From: an uncultured Bacilli bacterium
Lineage (GTDB): Bacteria > Bacillota_I > Bacilli_A > RF39 > UBA660
Direction: 5' to 3'
DNA: 35,395 bases
Assembly (NCBI GenBank): GCA_947629365.1
Contig: CANRDM010000004.1
Span: forward strand, 1 to 35,395
In this document: positions 32,922-35,395 of the stretch, piece by piece
Layout of the letters: every line of letters starts with the position of its first letter
Position numbering within the stretch: position 1 is the stretch's first letter
Translations under genes and position numbers: made by a program
The notes under the pieces: generated by a model
Seen by the model: the letters and a program-made list of their open reading frames with translations, nothing else
The model's database searches: none
Told to the model about the DNA's origin: nothing

Positions 32922-33779
32922 ATGTCTAATAAAATATTAGAAGTTCAAAACATAAAAGTTAATGTTACAAAGCTAAACGATAATGATTATATTTGTATTT
33001 CTGATTTTGGTAAATATAAAGAAGGGAATTCAAAATCTGATGATATAATACGCAATTGGTTAAGAAATCGGATAACTTTAGAGTTTTTAGGCACTTGGGA
33101 ATCAATTTATAATCCAGATTTTAATTCCGTCGAATTCGACGGATTTAGAAAAAATGCTGGTCTTCATACCTTTACACTTAGTGTAACTGAATGGTGTGAA
33201 AAAACTAATGCTATTGGTATTTATTCTAAACGAGGAAAATATGGTGGAACTTATGCCCATAAAGATATTGCCTTTGAATTTGCATCTGCTATAAGTCCAG
33301 TATTTAAATTATATTTAATAAAAGAATTTGAAAGGTTAAAAGAAATAGAAAATCAAAATAGAGAATGGGATGTAAAAAGAATACTTACAAAGAATAATTA
33401 TTTAATTCATACGGATGCTATAAAAAGATATATATTACCAGATAATGATTATTTTAAAAATAGAGAATGGCTAAAATATGCTGAAGAAGCTGATATTTTA
33501 AATGTTGTATTATTTCATACGACAGCAAAAACATGGAGAGAACTTAATCCTAATTTAGCAAAAAACTCTAATATTAGAGACTATGCTTCCATTAATGAAT
33601 TAACAGTATTATCAAATCTTGAGTCACATAATGCAGAATTAATTAAAGAAGGGAAAAGCAAAGAAGAGAGATTTGATATATTAAGTGTCATTGCGAAATA
33701 TCAATTAGGTATACTTAATAATGCTGAAGAAATTAAATTATTAAAAGAAACTAAAGAGAGTAGTGATAAAAATGAATGA
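32922..33779 (+). CDS. KilA-N domain protein
   Basis: 285 residues. KilA-N domain (about 10-140): DNDYICISDFGKYKEG, DDIIRNWLRNRITLEFLGTW, NPDFNSVEFDGFRKNAG, FTLSVTEWCEKTNAIGIYSK, GKYGGTYAHKDIAFEFASAI and FKLYLIKEFERLKE. The C-terminal half is helical (YILPDNDYFKNREWLKYAEE; TAKTWRELNPNLA) as in the related phage antirepressor-like proteins. AGGAGGTG precedes the ATG by 7 bases. KilA-N is a DNA-binding domain of phage and large DNA virus proteins. Its last codons (SDKNE) lie inside the 206-bp repeat and are shared with an unrelated gene end at 35119. Confidence 0.9.
   Translation: MSNKILEVQNIKVNVTKLNDNDYICISDFGKYKEGNSKSDDIIRNWLRNRITLEFLGTWESIYNPDFNSVEFDGFRKNAGLHTFTLSVTEWCEKTNAIGIYSKRGKYGGTYAHKDIAFEFASAISPVFKLYLIKEFERLKEIENQNREWDVKRILTKNNYLIHTDAIKRYILPDNDYFKNREWLKYAEEADILNVVLFHTTAKTWRELNPNLAKNSNIRDYASINELTVLSNLESHNAELIKEGKSKEERFDILSVIAKYQLGILNNAEEIKLLKETKESSDKNE
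33126..33143. repeat. 18-bp perfect palindrome in the KilA-N gene
   Basis: TCCGTCGAATTCGACGGA reads the same on both strands and encodes SVEFDG, using G/C-ending codons unusual for this genome. Confidence 0.9.
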
Positions 33780-33967
33780 AAATAAAACAAACATCAATTG
33801 TGAGGTACGGATTTATGGAAACACCATCCCAAGCCATTATAAATAAAGACTTTTCGTTAAATTTAATCTTACACATTTTCATTAAAATTTGGTGAAAATC
33901 ATTAAAAATTGATAAAAATATAATAAATTTAGTATAAATTATGTTAGGAATTAGAGAGGTGATTACG
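33762..33967 (+). repeat. 206-bp intergenic cassette repeat, copy A
   Basis: Runs from AGTGAT in the last codons of the KilA-N gene to GGTGATTACG before the BRO gene. It aligns without gaps over all 206 bases with copy C (35102-35307), about 78% identical by my hand count; the first 35 bases and the 3' half are best conserved. Elements in order: gene end plus ATGAATGA overlap, TACGGATTTATGGAAACAC core, TATAAATAAAG at offset 76, CTTACACATTTT, candidate promoter TTGATA (33909) with TATAAA (33933), and AGGTGATTACG. Confidence 0.9.
33772..33846 (+). CDS. possible 24-residue peptide inside repeat copy A
   Basis: ATG overlaps the KilA-N stop (ATGAATGA), giving NENKTNINCEVRIYGNTIPS-HYK. Copy B encodes a related ending (INCAIRSYGNT ... 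PYK), and the partial copy at 32804 also reads YGNTLTRPYK before TAA. The CGG codon and lack of a ribosome site argue against translation; the conservation may belong to a DNA or RNA element. Confidence 0.25.
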   Translation: MNENKTNINCEVRIYGNTIPSHYK

Positions 33968-34006
33968 GAATTGTAACCCTTAATAAAAAAGAAAGTAGGT
34001 GGAATT

Positions 34007-34768
34007 TTGAATAATAAATTAGAAACAATTTCAAATCTTTTTGATGGTAAAGAAATAAGAAGTATTTGGGATAGTGAAAAAGAAGAATATTACTTTAGTG
34101 TTGTTGATGTTATAGGTGCATTAACTGATAGTAAAATACCAAAAAGATATTGGACTGATTTAAAAAGAAAATTAGAAAGTGAAGGAAGTCAGTTGTACGA
34201 AAATATCGTACAACTAAAAATGAAATCTTTAAAAGACGGAAAATTTTATAGTACAGATATGTTAGAAACAAAAAATGTATTCAGGTTAATTGAGTCAATT
34301 CCTAGTCCCAAAGCGGAGCCTTTTAAAATGTGGTTGGCAAATTTAGGAAGTGAAAGAATTGATGAGGTCTTTGATCCTGAAATTGCAGTTAATAGAGCAG
34401 TAGAATATTATCGAAAAAAAGGATATAATGATGAATGGATAAAGGCAAGGTTAAATGGAATTGTAGATCGATTTAAACTTACCGATGTATGGAAAGAAGG
34501 GGGAATTACTAAACCATTAGAATATGCTCTTTTAACTAATGAAATATATAAAGGTTGGTCAAATATGACTGCTTCTGAATATAAAAAATTAAAAGGTCTT
34601 CGAAAAGAATCGTTGAGAGATAATATGACTGACATTGAAGTGGCTCTAACAAATATTGGTGAAATAGCAGCAAGGGATATTGCAAGAGAAGAATATCCAA
34701 AAGGATTAAAAGAAAATCTAAATGTAGCAAATGAAACAAAGAAAATAGAAGAAAAAGTGAGTGATTAA
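34007..34768 (+). CDS. BRO-family phage antirepressor-like protein
   Basis: 253 residues from a TTG at 34007, 6-7 bases after AGGTGG; no ATG fits. The N-terminal BRO domain (about 10-115) has GKEIRSIWDSEKEEYYFSVV, DVIGALTDSKIPKRYWTDLK, YSTDMLETKNVFRLIESIPS and PFKMWLANLGSERIDEVFDP. The C-terminal half has YYRKKGYNDEWIKARLNGI and ITKPLEYALLTNEIYKGWSN, typical of the longer antirepressor-type members. BRO domains bind DNA, and such proteins are associated with phage regulation. It lies between repeat copies A and B. Confidence 0.9.
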   Translation: MNNKLETISNLFDGKEIRSIWDSEKEEYYFSVVDVIGALTDSKIPKRYWTDLKRKLESEGSQLYENIVQLKMKSLKDGKFYSTDMLETKNVFRLIESIPSPKAEPFKMWLANLGSERIDEVFDPEIAVNRAVEYYRKKGYNDEWIKARLNGIVDRFKLTDVWKEGGITKPLEYALLTNEIYKGWSNMTASEYKKLKGLRKESLRDNMTDIEVALTNIGEIAARDIAREEYPKGLKENLNVANETKKIEEKVSD

Positions 34769-34867
34769 AATGAGTAATAATAGTGGAGAACAGGGGTTGC
34801 ATAAAAGCGTAATCAACTGTGCGATACGGAGTTATGGAAACACCTTAACAACCCCCTATAAATAAAG
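34760..34867 (+). repeat. cassette repeat, copy B (first half only)
   Basis: Starts at AGTGAT in the last codons of the BRO gene, contains TACGGAGTTATGGAAACACC and TATAAATAAAG (34857-34867), and is 21 bases longer than copies A and C up to that point. GGGGTTG (34793-34799) can pair with CAACCCC (34849-34855), enclosing the core. The second half with the promoter is missing; the RhuM fragment begins there. Confidence 0.75.
34770..34865 (+). CDS. possible 31-residue peptide inside repeat copy B
   Basis: ATG follows the BRO stop by one base. The frame ends SVINCAIRSYGNTLTTPYK, similar to the copy A peptide ending. No ribosome site. Kept only because the reading is conserved between copies. Confidence 0.25.
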   Translation: MSNNSGEQGLHKSVINCAIRSYGNTLTTPYK

Positions 34868-34891
34868 AAAGTCGGCAAAAAAAGTAATGCA

Positions 34892-35119
34892 ATGACAATG
34901 AATAATTGGATAGAAAAGCTTAATGCCTTCTTACAATTTAATGGAAGGGAAATATTACATAAATCTGGAAAAATTTCTCATAAGGTGGCGCAAGAACTTG
35001 CATATAAGGAATATGATAAATTTAGGAAAAAACAAGACGTATTATTAATTTCAGATTTTGATAAATTTCTTGAAAATGATAAAATATTAAAAGAAATTGG
35101 AAGTGATAAGAATGAATGA
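34892..35119 (+). pseudogene. RhuM-family gene, C-terminal remnant
   Basis: 75 codons that match the C terminus of RhuM proteins: MTMNNWIEKLNAFLQFNGRE, ILHKSGKISHKVAQELAYKE and YDKFRKKQ ... LISDFDKFLE. The frame is open only from 34862, right at the end of repeat copy B, and has no ribosome site, so the 5' part was lost at the repeat. It complements the N-terminal remnant at 31210, but the middle of the protein (about 150 residues) is found nowhere in the window. It ends SDKNE, shared with the KilA-N gene through the repeat. Confidence 0.8.
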
Positions 35120-35307
35120 AAATAAAACAAACATCAACTGGTTGATTACGATTTATTTAACCCCCTAGTGAAGCCCTTATAAATAAAGGGTTTTCGTGAA
35201 AAACAATCTTACACATTTTTATTAAAAAAAGGCTAAAATTACTAAAAATTGATAAAAATACTTTAAAATTCGTTAAATTTATGTGAGGAATTGAAAAGGT
35301 GATTACG
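35102..35307 (+). repeat. 206-bp intergenic cassette repeat, copy C
   Basis: Same boundaries and length as copy A. The core differs: GATTACGATTTATTTAACCCCC replaces the TATGGAAACACC part, and GCCCTT / AAGGG around TATAAATAAAG with TTTTC forms a terminator-like hairpin (35173-35193). The promoter candidate is TTGATA (35249-35254) with TTAAAT (35273-35278). The MNENKTNIN frame is cut by TAG at 35166. Confidence 0.9.
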
Positions 35308-35356
35308 ACCATTTAACACTGAATATATTATAAATTAAAAGGAAGGTGATTATTGA

Positions 35357-35395
35357 ATGGATAAGAAAAATGAAATGATAGTAAATAATGAAAAT
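35357..35395 (+). CDS. 5' end of next cassette gene (partial)
   Basis: ATG 35357 follows AAGGAAGGTGAT at a good distance; 13 codons (MDKKNEMIVNNEN) are present before the edge. It stands directly behind repeat copy C, where an antirepressor-like gene would be expected, but too little is present to name it. Confidence 0.6.
   Translation, partial: MDKKNEMIVNNEN

Noticed and set aside
34408-34802. Two overlapping minus-strand frames opposite the BRO gene
   Set aside because: Both are shadows of a gene with clear domain content; neither has a ribosome site.
32804-35307. Classical integron attC sites or a CRISPR array
   Set aside because: No GTTRRRY/RYYYAAC pair at the right places, no integrase in view, and the repeats are few, long and separated by genes rather than by short spacers.

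Overview
The window looks like chromosome of a low-GC, AT-rich Gram-positive-type bacterium related to Bacilli or Erysipelotrichia, possibly one of the uncultured gut lineages near Mollicutes RF39. This is inference from gene content: a mraZ-rsmH-ftsL-pbpB cell-wall cluster, rimM-trmD, rplS with a leader, a Firmicutes-type LexA, UgtP-type glycolipid synthase, and three sporulation-linked families (SpoIVB, SpoVD, a SirA-like protein). The standard genetic code fits: many intact genes end in TGA and use TGG for Trp.

Layout. 1-2830: end of an unknown gene, a DUF368 membrane protein, a DUF218/SanA-like protein, SpoIVB and a small membrane protein. 2926-3632: yceD-rpmF with terminator. 3660-3824: a candidate small RNA with its own promoter and terminator. 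3885-7777: mraZ promoter, four-repeat MraZ operator, then mraZ-rsmH-ftsL-pbpB. 7779-12417: the rest of the division/wall cluster on the opposite strand (spoVD-mraY-ftsW plus an unknown gene), so the canonical cluster is inverted in its second half and lacks murE and murD. 12548-14810: lemA and a DUF2207 protein. 14895-15811: lexA facing an SOS-box promoter that drives a 45-residue membrane peptide missed by length-filtered gene calling. 15850-23604: a DUF3419-like protein, a UgtP-like glycosyltransferase coupled to a catalytically degenerate transketolase homologue, a SirA-like protein, a lipoprotein and two zinc-metallopeptidase-like proteins. 23788-28908: an SpoU-family methyltransferase, rimM, trmD, a small unknown gene, a CAP-domain protein, an unknown gene, rplS and lepB. 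28962-30065: a uracil-DNA-glycosylase-superfamily protein and an unknown gene.

From about 30130 to the end the character changes to an accessory region: two ASCH proteins, a GNAT acetyltransferase, intact KilA-N and BRO-type antirepressor-like genes, and remnants of RhuM (two non-overlapping parts) and DinD (at least three frameshifts). The antirepressor-like genes are separated by a repeated intergenic module. Two copies are exactly 206 bp, align without gaps, and include the last codons of the unrelated genes they follow; two more are partial. Each full module carries a conserved core, a candidate promoter and the region before the next gene. This cassette-like architecture is the best candidate here for an undescribed system. 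No integrase or transposase is visible inside the window.

All calls come from reading the sequence by eye; no database search or structure prediction was run.
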